The position numbers and the translations under genes were made by a program. A stretch of DNA of 13,576 bases. It comes from an uncultured Clostridia bacterium. GTDB lineage: Bacteria; Bacillota; Clostridia; Christensenellales; Borkfalkiaceae. Location of the stretch: contig CAKQRE010000030.1 of NCBI GenBank assembly GCA_934271265.1, forward strand, positions 1-13,576. Direction: 5' to 3'. Of the stretch, positions 1-6,963 are shown in pieces. Below the pieces are notes generated by a model that saw only the letters and a list, made by a program, of their open reading frames with translations, did not search any database and was not told where the DNA came from. Position 1 is the first letter of the stretch, and each line of letters begins with the position of its first letter.

Positions 1-12
1 TAAAGTGTTCAT

Positions 13-93
13 GATAGCGATGGGTTTTCCTTTAAAGTATTTGGTTAGCGCTTAAACTTTAGCATAAAGAAAATCTTTTCGCTATCTTTTTTT
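13..93 (+). terminator. Possible intrinsic terminator of an upstream gene
   Basis: The octamer GATAGCGA (13-20) is exactly complementary to TCGCTATC (79-86), which is followed at once by seven T residues (87-93). A second short stem, TAAAGT (33-38) with ACTTTA (56-61), lies inside the long loop. A stem with a following T-run is what a rho-independent terminator looks like, but the 58-nt loop is unusually large. The operon promoter lies downstream of it, so it cannot be a leader attenuator of that operon. It most likely ends a transcript from left of the window. Confidence 0.3.
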
Positions 94-156
94 ATTGTTT
101 TTGTCTCATTTCTATTGTAATCCTACACAATAATTTTGTATCGGGCTTAAAAATAG

Positions 157-185
157 TTGACAAACCGTATAGCGTATGGTATACT
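157..185 (+). promoter_or_regulatory. Sigma-70-type promoter of the haem-type operon
   Basis: A perfect -35 box TTGACA (157-162) and a near-perfect -10 box TATACT (180-185) are separated by 17 bp. The start point would fall near 191-193, which leaves a leader of about 120 nt before the first gene at 314. Both palindromic operator candidates lie in that leader, the first only a few bases after the predicted start point. Confidence 0.85.
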
Positions 186-196
186 TTCGCCGTTAA

Positions 197-212
197 GTTA
201 GCTGGGGCTAAC
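197..212 (+). promoter_or_regulatory. Operator candidate 1, palindrome GTTAGC-N4-GCTAAC
   Basis: GTTAGC (197-202), spacer TGGG, GCTAAC (207-212) is a perfect inverted repeat, with TAA before it and C after it. It sits about five bases downstream of the predicted transcription start, where a bound repressor would block polymerase. The half-site GTTAG/CTAAC resembles the iron boxes of DtxR/IdeR-type metalloregulators, but the gap between half-sites is longer than in the classical box. Iron-dependent repression is therefore an inference. Confidence 0.65.
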
Positions 213-267
213 CAAACGGTCCCGAACGAATCCGATAAGTTAAGGTCGGATTATTTTCGGGTGGTAA

Positions 268-283
268 GTTAGCAATTGCTAAC
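268..283 (+). promoter_or_regulatory. Operator candidate 2, palindrome GTTAGC-N4-GCTAAC
   Basis: This is a second exact copy of both half-sites, GTTAGC (268-273) and GCTAAC (278-283), with spacer AATT, so the whole 16 bp is palindromic. The flanks (TAA before, CC after) match copy 1. The copies are 71 bp apart start to start, roughly seven helical turns, which would suit cooperative binding or looping. It lies about 20 bp before the ribosome binding site of the first gene. A hairpin in the mRNA leader is an alternative reading. Confidence 0.65.
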
Positions 284-313
284 CCAAAAATCAATTAAGA
301 CAGGAGTAGAAAA

Positions 314-1231
314 ATGAGCAGACTTGCTATTATTTGCGCACCGGATAAATCGGCGCTTTCTAAAATGACTGAAAAAATTATTGCAGGGGCTATAAGCGGC
401 GGAGCGATAGCGGACGTTTTCGACGCAACTGTCGATCCCGCTGTTCTTGCGGGGTATGACGCGGCGGCGTTCGGCTTGGCAAGCGGGTTTGAAAAGTCCG
501 ATTTTGTCGCAATATTTTCGCGTTGTTTGTCGATGCTCGAAGGCAAAAAAACGGCTTTCTTCGGTAATTTCGAGGAATCCGACGAATTCGGCGAAAGCCT
601 TATCCGCATAGGCAAAGCCGCAAAATGCGTAATGATTCCCACCGTAAGCGCGGAAAACGAAGCCGAAAATCTCGGCAAATCGCTTATACACGTTAAAGAA
701 ATTCGGCCCGATCTTTCGAACACGGTTCCGATTATTTTCTCTACGATAACGGGGAACGCTTATAAACTCGCTGTGGCGGCGGCAGAAGCGGTGCCCGATC
801 ATGTGGGGCCATATAATATAAGATATATTACCGACGAAGTTATAGATAAATTCGATACTTTCGTGCTCTCGTATTGGTGCAATCACGGCACGGCAGACGA
901 TGATACTATTGATTTGATTGCCAGAATGCACGGCAAAAAACTTATCGTTATCGGTTCGCTCGGCGTTGCTACCGAGACGGCGCACGCCGCCAAGGTTTGC
1001 GAAAACGTTATCGCACTCGCTTCCGATCATAACACTTTGCTCGGGCATTATCTTTGCCGCGGAAGCATCGATCTTCGCCGCACGTTCGCGCGCACGCGTA
1101 TTCCCGAAGGGCAGAAAGGGCATCTTTCGATGGAACGTTTCGATAAACAAAAAGAATCGCTGGGGCACCCGAATGCAGATGAGCTCGAAGCCGCGCGCGC
1201 GGCTGTCGCCGAGTTTTTGAAAAAAGCATGA
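314..1231 (+). CDS. Double flavodoxin-like protein, first gene of haem-type operon
   Basis: A cytosolic 305-aa protein with no signal peptide. The C-terminal part (about 138-305) begins with a beta strand and a flavodoxin-type phosphate loop STITGNAYKLA (143-153), followed by a second flavin-loop-like YWCNHGTADD (187-196). FMN binding is therefore likely. The N-terminal part (1-125) has the same alpha/beta rhythm (LAIICAPDKSALSKM, then FGLASGF at 53-59 and FFGNFEESDEFGESL at 82-96). It lacks a clear T-G-N/T-T loop, so it looks like a degenerate second flavodoxin fold. The total is roughly twice the length of a simple flavodoxin. The start is supported by AGGAG (302-306), 7 nt ahead of ATG. 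The stop overlaps the permease start (ATGA). Flavodoxins accompany anaerobilin synthases in known anaerobic haem operons and supply electrons or reduce the tetrapyrrole product. That role is inferred here from the neighbours. Confidence 0.8.
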   Translation: MSRLAIICAPDKSALSKMTEKIIAGAISGGAIADVFDATVDPAVLAGYDAAAFGLASGFEKSDFVAIFSRCLSMLEGKKTAFFGNFEESDEFGESLIRIGKAAKCVMIPTVSAENEAENLGKSLIHVKEIRPDLSNTVPIIFSTITGNAYKLAVAAAEAVPDHVGPYNIRYITDEVIDKFDTFVLSYWCNHGTADDDTIDLIARMHGKKLIVIGSLGVATETAHAAKVCENVIALASDHNTLLGHYLCRGSIDLRRTFARTRIPEGQKGHLSMERFDKQKESLGHPNADELEAARAAVAEFLKKA

Positions 1232-2331
1232 AAACGGAAATCGTTTCAAATTCGCACGAGCCTGAAATAAATACGCAAAAAATAAACGAATCGAAAATAA
1301 AAGCGCAAAAAAATAAATCGTCGCAAGCCGAAACTTCGGTTAAGCGAAAATTTTCGCGGCCGATAATTATTGCGGTGTTTGCGGTTGTTTCCGCTCTGTC
1401 GGTGCTTGTATGCACGGGTATCGGCAGTGTGAAAATATCTGTCGGCGACGTGATAAAGGCGATTTTTGTCGACGATGAAAGCATGGCGCGCCTGCTCGTG
1501 TGGAATTTAAGGTTTCCGCGCGTTTTGGTCGGCGGGCTTGTGGGCGTGTGTTTGTCGCTTTCGGGGTGCATACTTCAGGGCGTTATGCGCAACACAATGG
1601 CTTCGCCGTCGACTATCGGCGTAACGGGCGGCGCGAGTTTTATCGGTTATCTTACGCTCGTTGCGTTTCCCGCTTATTCGTATCTGCTTCCGATAGGTTC
1701 GATACTCGGCGCGTTCGTTACGACTATGCTCATATACGCGCTGGCGTATCAGAAAGGCGTTTCGCCCGTTAAAATGATTTTATCGGGTATGGCGGTTTCG
1801 GCGCTTTTCGGCGCGTTCAACGATATAATAAAAACATTTTTTGCCGAATCGCTCGGCAACGCTTCGGGGTTTCTCGTGGGCGGGCTTAACGGCGTAGGCT
1901 GGGAAAGTTTTCGTATGATTCTTCCTTACGCCGCGGTCGGAATTTTTATATGCGCGTTTTTGCCGTCGCGTATGAACATACTTATGCTCGGCGACGAAAC
2001 GGCAAATTCGCTCGGGCTGCGCACCGAAGTTTTCAGGTTCTTTCTTATAGCGGTGTCGTCGCTTCTTGCGGGCGCGGCTATTTCGGTGGCGGGGCTTATA
2101 AGTTTTGTCGGGCTTGTCGTGCCGCATATAGCAAGGCTTCTCGTCGGATCGGATTATAAATATCTGTTCCCTGCGTCGGCGTTGCTCGGTTTTTCTCTGG
2201 TTTGTATATGCGATACGGTTGGCAGAGTTATTTTGCCCCCCGGGGAAGTTCCGGTCAGCATCATTCTTTCGTTCATCGGCGCGCCGTTCTTCTTGTATTT
2301 GCTGCGCACGCGCGAAGGTAAAAGGGGGTAA
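1228..2331 (+). CDS. FecCD-family ABC transporter permease (haem/siderophore type)
   Basis: A 367-aa polytopic membrane protein of the BtuC/FecCD/HmuU family, which forms the inner-membrane channel for iron complexes, haem or cobalamin. Family signatures are in order: LRFPRVLVGGLVG (94-106), LQGVMRNTMASPSTIGV (116-132), SFVGLVVPHIARLLVG (292-307) and GEVPVSIILSFIGAPFF (339-355). About ten hydrophobic segments are visible. Length is close to the family norm once the first 40 residues are set aside. These form an odd hydrophilic tail rich in Lys, Asn, Gln, Ser and Glu ahead of the first membrane helix. The ATG overlaps the TGA of the upstream gene by 4 nt, which implies translational coupling. 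A later start would remove the tail, but no internal Met lies before the first helix. Substrate is inferred from context. Confidence 0.93.
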   Translation: MKTEIVSNSHEPEINTQKINESKIKAQKNKSSQAETSVKRKFSRPIIIAVFAVVSALSVLVCTGIGSVKISVGDVIKAIFVDDESMARLLVWNLRFPRVLVGGLVGVCLSLSGCILQGVMRNTMASPSTIGVTGGASFIGYLTLVAFPAYSYLLPIGSILGAFVTTMLIYALAYQKGVSPVKMILSGMAVSALFGAFNDIIKTFFAESLGNASGFLVGGLNGVGWESFRMILPYAAVGIFICAFLPSRMNILMLGDETANSLGLRTEVFRFFLIAVSSLLAGAAISVAGLISFVGLVVPHIARLLVGSDYKYLFPASALLGFSLVCICDTVGRVILPPGEVPVSIILSFIGAPFFLYLLRTREGKRG

Positions 2332-2336
2332 GCGAT

Positions 2337-3131
2337 ATGTATTTCGGTTTTCGTAATGTTTCGGTCGGCTATGGTAAAAAGGAAGTTCTTCACGGGCTTT
2401 CGCTTGAAATCGAGCGGGGCAAGGTGGTAACTTTAATCGGGCAGAACGGGTGCGGAAAATCCACCTTGCTAAAAACCGTTTCAAAGGCGGTAACGCCGCG
2501 GTCGGGCGAAGTTGTGTATCTCGACAAAAAGTTATCGGAATATCCGCCAAAACAACTCGCGCAAAAAATAGCGTATCTTTCGCAGGTGCACGAATCGCCG
2601 CCGGATATCGACGTGCGTACTCTCGTTTCTTACGGAAGATTTCCGTATTCGCGCTTCGGGCGCGGCATGACCGCAGAGGACGAAGCCGTTATAGACCGCG
2701 TGCTTGCGCTTACGGGGCTTACTCATCTTAAAGATCGTATTCTTGCCACGCTTTCGGGTGGCGAAAGACAGCGCGCATGGATTGCAATGACTATCGCGCA
2801 AGAGCCCGAAATTTTAATTCTCGACGAGCCTACCACTTATCTCGACGTAAGTTATCAGGTAGAAGTGCTCGAACTGGTGCGGCGGCTTAACTGCGAACTC
2901 GGCATAACCATTGTAATGGTTCTGCACGACATAAATCTTGCCGCGCGCTACTCGGATTATCTTGCGGCAATACGCGAAGGCGAGCTCTTCGCAATGGGAA
3001 CGCCCGACGAAATGGTAACCGAGAAAAATCTTTGCGACATTTTTGAAATCGAAGCCGCGGTTTACCGCGATCCGATACATAATTGTCCGTATTTCATTCC
3101 GCAAAGGACAACCTTTGATATAAAACAATAA
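2337..3131 (+). CDS. ABC transporter ATP-binding protein (FepC/HmuV type)
   Basis: A 264-aa cytosolic ATPase that powers the adjacent permease. All catalytic elements are intact: Walker A GQNGCGKST (35-43), Q-loop LSQ (81-83), signature LSGGERQRAW (139-148), Walker B ILILDEP (159-165), D-loop YLD (168-170) and switch histidine H197 in VMVLHDIN. Length and the start MYFGFRNVSVGYGKKEVLHG fit the iron-complex/haem/B12 importer subfamily. The start is supported by an AAGGGGG-like site in the last codons of the permease gene, 5 bp away. It presumably works as a dimer with the permease dimer. Confidence 0.94.
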   Translation: MYFGFRNVSVGYGKKEVLHGLSLEIERGKVVTLIGQNGCGKSTLLKTVSKAVTPRSGEVVYLDKKLSEYPPKQLAQKIAYLSQVHESPPDIDVRTLVSYGRFPYSRFGRGMTAEDEAVIDRVLALTGLTHLKDRILATLSGGERQRAWIAMTIAQEPEILILDEPTTYLDVSYQVEVLELVRRLNCELGITIVMVLHDINLAARYSDYLAAIREGELFAMGTPDEMVTEKNLCDIFEIEAAVYRDPIHNCPYFIPQRTTFDIKQ

Positions 3132-3161
3132 AAAAATCCAAACAAAACGGAGGTAACAAAA

Positions 3162-4289
3162 ATGAAAAAACTGTTTTCGATTATTCTTTGCTTATGTCTT
3201 CTTTTAGTAGGAGCGTTTGCAGCATGCACAAGCGACACCGATTCGTCGGGTGATTCGACAGGCTCGTCGAATTCTTCGACGACCGACGGCGAAAAAGACG
3301 AAGCGACCGTTAAAGCCGAACTTAAAGCGGAATTTCTCGAAGAAGCGAACGAAGTAATCGTAAGCGAAAATTCGGTTACGTTCAAAGACGCAACTTCTAC
3401 CGACGGCTCGACTATAACGATCGAAAAAAATCCCGAAAAAGTATTAAATCTTTATGCAAGTTTCACCACGCTGTGGTATGAAGCGGGCGGTTCGGTAATC
3501 GGTTGTATCGGCGGCAGTTCGTCGCAGGCTTTATACACCGAATATATCGGCAGAGATATTACCGCCGACGAAGGTATGACGGTTGTTGCAACTTCGTCTT
3601 CGGGCAAAAAGTGGAATACGGAGCAAATCGTCGCTCTTAAACCCGACCTTATTATTTGTTCTACCGCAATGAGCGGCTATTCCACCATCGAAAAACCCGC
3701 AAAAGCGGCAAACATTCCCGTTATTGCCGTAAAATACGACGATTTCTCCGACTATCTCAAATGGTTTAAAGTCTTCTGCAATATTTCGGGTAATGCCGAC
3801 CTTTGGGACAGCGTCGCAATGAAATCGCTTGACGACGTAGTTGACGTTCTTTACGAAATTCCCGACGGAAAAGCTCCGCGCGTGTTCAGCATGTTCGCAA
3901 ACGCAAGCACGTTGAACGCAAACACTTCGTTGACCGTAGTCGGCGGAATGGTAACCGCAATGAAAGCGACGAATATCGTTGACGATTGGCCTAACACCGA
4001 AAAAGCCGACCGCTTGACCATAAACCTCGAAACCGTATATGCGGCAAACCCCGACATTATAATCGTTCAGTGCCACGCGGGAACCGACGCGGCCATGCAA
4101 CAGGTTGCCGACACCTACGGAAGCAACGAAGTATGGCTTGCTCTTAACGCCGTTAAGAACGGAAAAGTATTCTATCTTGAAAAAACGCTTTTCCACAACA
4201 AACCCAACAGACGTTTCGCCGAAGCATATCAGAAACTGGCTGAAATTCTTTATCACGACGTCGAATTTTCGTTTAAAAGCGGGAAATAA
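3162..4289 (+). CDS. Substrate-binding lipoprotein of ABC importer (PeripBP_2-like)
   Basis: A 375-aa membrane-anchored solute receptor. Residues 1-21 form a lipoprotein signal peptide (MKKLFSIILCLCLLL then VGAFAAC) with Cys22 as the predicted lipidation site. A Ser/Thr/Asp/Gly-rich linker (23-45) and a short charged helix precede the binding domain from about residue 80. That domain has the two-lobe BtuF/FepB pattern: VLNLYASFTTLWYEAGG in lobe 1, LKPDLIICST before the connecting helix, and ANPDIIIVQCHAG in lobe 2. In this class the substrate is an iron-siderophore, haem or cobamide, and sequence alone does not say which. GGAGG (3149-3153) lies 8 nt before ATG. Its TAA overlaps the next start by one base (TAATG), so the radical SAM gene is coupled to it. 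Confidence 0.92.
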   Translation: MKKLFSIILCLCLLLVGAFAACTSDTDSSGDSTGSSNSSTTDGEKDEATVKAELKAEFLEEANEVIVSENSVTFKDATSTDGSTITIEKNPEKVLNLYASFTTLWYEAGGSVIGCIGGSSSQALYTEYIGRDITADEGMTVVATSSSGKKWNTEQIVALKPDLIICSTAMSGYSTIEKPAKAANIPVIAVKYDDFSDYLKWFKVFCNISGNADLWDSVAMKSLDDVVDVLYEIPDGKAPRVFSMFANASTLNANTSLTVVGGMVTAMKATNIVDDWPNTEKADRLTINLETVYAANPDIIIVQCHAGTDAAMQQVADTYGSNEVWLALNAVKNGKVFYLEKTLFHNKPNRRFAEAYQKLAEILYHDVEFSFKSGK

Positions 4290-5542
4290 TGTTTTCAGAG
4301 CGCTATAAAAGCCATCACGACGCTTCGCGCGATTTAAAAAATCGCTATACCGCGGGCATAGGCGGAGAAGAATATCTCTCCGCCGTGCTTTGCGAAAAGC
4401 CGAAAAGCAGGCGCGTGATATATATTCATGTGCCGTTTTGCAATAAGGTGTGCTCGTTTTGTCCGTTTCACCGTCCCGATGAGTTGTCGCGGCGCGAATA
4501 CCACAAATACCTTATCGACGAAATACGCAAAATACAAACTTATCCATATTTAAGCGAGCCGATCGACGCCGTGAATTTCGGCGGCGGCACGCCCACTTCG
4601 CTTTCTCCCGCACAAATGAAAGCGGTACTTTACGAACTAAAAAACAGTTTTTCAATCGCGCAGGGCGCGGAAATCAGCGTAGAAACTTCGGCGACGGGGC
4701 TTTCGGACGAAATGATCGAAGTGCTTAAAAACGGCGGAGTAAACCGACTGTCCGTCGGTATACAAACTTTCGACGACGACGCGAGAAAACTGCTCGGCAG
4801 GCGCGGAAGCGGTGAATTTGCCGCGTCGCGCGTGGCGGCGGCGATAAAAGCGGGCATAAGTAACACGAACGTAGACATTATCTATAATTATCCCGCGCAA
4901 GCCGACGCGCAACTTGAAAGCGATTTAGAAACCGTTTTGCGGCTCGACGTAGCCGGCATATCTCTTTATTCGCTGGTGCTTCACGAAAAAACGCCGCTGT
5001 ATCGTCGGCTCGATGAAAAAACAAAAACCGATATGCTTAATATGCGGAGCGAAAAAGAACTTTTCGATATGATTTTCGATAAACTCGAACCGCGTGGCTA
5101 TAAAATGCTCGAACTTACAAAACTTGTAAAAAACGGGCGCGACCGTTACGACTATATGAATATTCGTCACAGCGGCGGAAGTTGTATCGCGCTTGGACAC
5201 GGCGCGGGCGGCAATATCGAAGATTATTTTTACCACAACTCGCATGCCTCGCCCGATATTTCGGATAAAATACATATATGTTCGCGCGGCAGGGTGCTTC
5301 GCCCCGAATATCGCTTGCTCGATTCGTTGATTTATTCAATGCAAAAGGGCAGTGTAAGGCTGAACGAATATTCGCAGAAACTCGGAATCGATTTGCTTTC
5401 GCTTTTCGGCGAAAAACTTGATACTTTTGCGGGTGCGGGCTATCTTGATATCGATGGCGATAAAATCACGTTTACGCGCAACGGCGTATTTTTCGGGAAT
5501 AACATTATTTCTGAACTGATAGGCGTAATTTCCGGGGAATAA
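4289..5542 (+). CDS. HemN/HemW-like radical SAM protein, candidate anaerobilin synthase
   Basis: A 417-aa cytosolic radical SAM enzyme of the coproporphyrinogen-dehydrogenase-like family. The cluster motif is CNKVCSFC, with Cys51, Cys55 and Cys58 following IYIHVPF and followed by PFHR. Further family marks are FGGGTPTSLS (97-106), VET at 131-133, RLSVGIQTFDDDARKLLGR (153-171) and NVDIIYNYPAQ (194-204). The C-terminal quarter (about 320-405) resembles the winged-helix-like HemN C-domain. Three relatives are possible: HemN (coproporphyrinogen oxidation), HemW (haem chaperone) and ChuW/HutW/HmuW (oxygen-free haem ring opening to anaerobilin). The position directly after a haem-type importer, with a flavodoxin in the same operon, favours the last. 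No other haem biosynthesis gene is nearby. The function is an inference until phylogeny or assay. It starts on ATG overlapping the previous stop by 1 nt and is the last gene before the terminator. Confidence 0.85.
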   Translation: MFSERYKSHHDASRDLKNRYTAGIGGEEYLSAVLCEKPKSRRVIYIHVPFCNKVCSFCPFHRPDELSRREYHKYLIDEIRKIQTYPYLSEPIDAVNFGGGTPTSLSPAQMKAVLYELKNSFSIAQGAEISVETSATGLSDEMIEVLKNGGVNRLSVGIQTFDDDARKLLGRRGSGEFAASRVAAAIKAGISNTNVDIIYNYPAQADAQLESDLETVLRLDVAGISLYSLVLHEKTPLYRRLDEKTKTDMLNMRSEKELFDMIFDKLEPRGYKMLELTKLVKNGRDRYDYMNIRHSGGSCIALGHGAGGNIEDYFYHNSHASPDISDKIHICSRGRVLRPEYRLLDSLIYSMQKGSVRLNEYSQKLGIDLLSLFGEKLDTFAGAGYLDIDGDKITFTRNGVFFGNNIISELIGVISGE

Positions 5543-5551
5543 AATTATAAA

Positions 5552-5595
5552 AAGCAAAAAAAAGACGAAGAAAAAAACTTCGTCTTTTTTTGCTT
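5552..5595 (+). terminator. Intrinsic terminator after the haem-type operon
   Basis: GACGAAG (5564-5570) pairs with CTTCGTC (5578-5584) around a 7-A loop. The stem is extended by an A8 run pairing with the T7 run (5585-5591) and by AAGC with GCTT at the outer end. It lies 10 nt after the stop of the radical SAM gene. Because of the A/T symmetry it can also act on the minus strand, ending the transcript of the convergent regulator gene. Confidence 0.88.
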
Positions 5596-5752
5596 CGTTA
5601 ATTCTTCGGCGTTGCCGTTTGTAATTATTTTAAAGATAGACTTACCGATGAGGTGTTGAAATAAAACTCCGATCAGGTTGGTTTTTTACAACATTTTTTT
5701 CGCACTCGACGAACGCTATGAGGCAGGTTGTTTATGCCATTTGCGGTATCGG

Positions 5753-6685
5753 CTATTTTTGTTTTTGAGATTCCTGACGAAATTCTTTCGGTTTCATATT
5801 TGTGGATTGCTTAAACACATTGGTAAAATGCGACTGATCGAAGAACCCGCATTCCTGTGCGATGAACGATATCGGCTTGTCCGTTGAGGAAAGCATTGCG
5901 GTGGCATGCGTTATGCGGATTTTTTTAAGATATTCCATAGGCGACGTATTAAAAACGTTTTTAAAGTATCTGAAGAAATTCGGCGTGGACATATTAACCA
6001 TTTTAGATAAATCGTCCACGGTGATTTTTGAGGAATAATTTTCTTCCATATACTGCGTGGTTTTCAGTATTACATAGTCGGCGGTGTTTTTGTGATTGTC
6101 GTTAGCCGTTGAATATTTTTGCGCTATCAATTTTGCAAGTTTGCACAAAAGACATACGGTTTTAAGGTCGAACATAACGCTGTTATCTTCGTCTTTTTTC
6201 TTGTCAAGTTCTATCAGTTCGTCAAAATCTTTTACAAAGCCGCTTAGCATGTCTTTCTGAATGTTCATATTGAGCGACATATTATTGAACGCCTGACGAA
6301 TTTGCGGTTCTACCTCGAACAATATCTTCATTCCGGGGTAATTATCGAGTTGTTTTTTATAATCTTCCATTATATCGTTTCTTATAATAAGATGGAAAAT
6401 TTTTGTCTTTTCGTCGTTCGACCAGTATCCATGTTCGGTGTACGGCGGAATCATAAACATATCTCCGGCTTTTGCAGGGTGATTTTTATTTTTAACGTAG
6501 TGCCTGCATTCACCGTATGTAACCACGTTTAGTTCGTAATAGTCGTGAGAGTGCATCAGGATTGGGTAAGAGCGGTTATGATAATAGGCAAACCCCTGAG
6601 AGAAAGCGGAAACGTTGTTAAGCGAATAAAACGGATTTGTATGTTTATTAAGTTTTACGGGATAATTTTGGTTCTTTTTCTTCAT
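5753..6685 (-). CDS. AraC-family transcriptional regulator with cupin sensor domain
   Basis: A soluble DNA-binding regulator of 310 aa, counted from the ATG at 6685. The N-terminal part is an AraC-binding cupin: HSHDYYELNVVTYG (45-58) and GDMFMIPPYTEHGY (74-87), the usual H..YE...G and P...H pattern of ligand-pocket regulators. The C-terminal part is a complete double helix-turn-helix: ITVDDLSKMVNMS with NFFRYFKNVF (211-234) and ISFIAQECGFFDQSHFTNVF (262-281), ending in KPKEFR. An in-frame TTG at 6703 would add six residues. ATG is preferred because the promoter at 6727-6755 leaves a more usual leader, though neither start has a good Shine-Dalgarno. The gene is clearly more AT-rich than its neighbours and uses AAA/AAT/TTT codons heavily, which may point to separate origin. 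Such regulators often sense sugars or other small molecules. The target may be the divergent phosphatase lipoprotein gene or a distant operon. Confidence 0.9.
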   Translation of the reverse strand: MKKKNQNYPVKLNKHTNPFYSLNNVSAFSQGFAYYHNRSYPILMHSHDYYELNVVTYGECRHYVKNKNHPAKAGDMFMIPPYTEHGYWSNDEKTKIFHLIIRNDIMEDYKKQLDNYPGMKILFEVEPQIRQAFNNMSLNMNIQKDMLSGFVKDFDELIELDKKKDEDNSVMFDLKTVCLLCKLAKLIAQKYSTANDNHKNTADYVILKTTQYMEENYSSKITVDDLSKMVNMSTPNFFRYFKNVFNTSPMEYLKKIRITHATAMLSSTDKPISFIAQECGFFDQSHFTNVFKQSTNMKPKEFRQESQKQK

Positions 6686-6726
6686 CTTGATAGGAATCTG
6701 CAAAAACTTGATTGAATTTTACAATA

Positions 6727-6755
6727 ATTATATCACATTGGGGTGTATAATGCAA
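6727..6755 (-). promoter_or_regulatory. Promoter of the AraC-family regulator
   Basis: Read on the minus strand, there is a consensus -10 TATAAT (6732-6727) preceded by an extended -10 TG (TGATATAAT). A -35-like TTGCAT (6755-6750) sits 17 bp upstream. Transcription would start near 6720, giving a leader of about 35 nt to the ATG at 6685. Confidence 0.7.
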
Positions 6756-6938
6756 GTGTTGTAATGGGATAGTATCGGGATTTTGCGAGTAAAATTATTG
6801 CAAAATCGCCGACATTAAGATATGGTGCTACGCGCATTTTGGGTATAAAGGTATAGTCTCGCTCCGTGATTGTCTGACGATTAAACGTAGGATGTGACCC
6901 AAAATACGGCTTAAAATCGGAAAAATCGAAGGGTGCCC

Positions 6939-6963
6939 TTCCTTTCGTCTTCGGCGAAAGGAA
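6939..6963. repeat. Hairpin in intergenic region
   Basis: TTCCTTTCG (6939-6947) pairs perfectly with CGAAAGGAA (6955-6963) around a 7-nt loop. It is followed on the plus strand by CACTTTTATC rather than a clean T-run, so it is only a weak terminator candidate. It may be part of a larger structured or repeated element. Confidence 0.45.

Noticed and set aside
197..283. Paired palindromes as transposon ends or attachment sites
   Set aside because: Both copies sit between a consensus promoter and the first gene of an intact operon, with no integrase or transposase nearby. An operator role is simpler.
269..1249. 326-codon minus-strand open frame opposite the flavodoxin-like gene
   Set aside because: It mirrors the plus-strand gene, has Arg/Phe/Asn-heavy composition with no recognisable domain, and lacks a ribosome binding site. 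The plus-strand frame has a clear fold, start signal and operon overlap.
1780..2550. 256-codon minus-strand open frame across the permease/ATPase junction
   Set aside because: It spans two well-supported genes, is extremely Arg/Lys-rich and has no domain. It is an antisense artefact of codon bias.
3531..4256. 241-codon minus-strand open frame opposite the binding lipoprotein
   Set aside because: No fold or start signal. The plus-strand gene is a complete substrate-binding protein.
4289..5542. Assignment as the biosynthetic HemN coproporphyrinogen dehydrogenase
   Set aside because: The fourth cysteine of the HemN CxxxCxxCxC motif is absent and no haem biosynthesis genes are adjacent. The neighbours are an importer and a flavodoxin.
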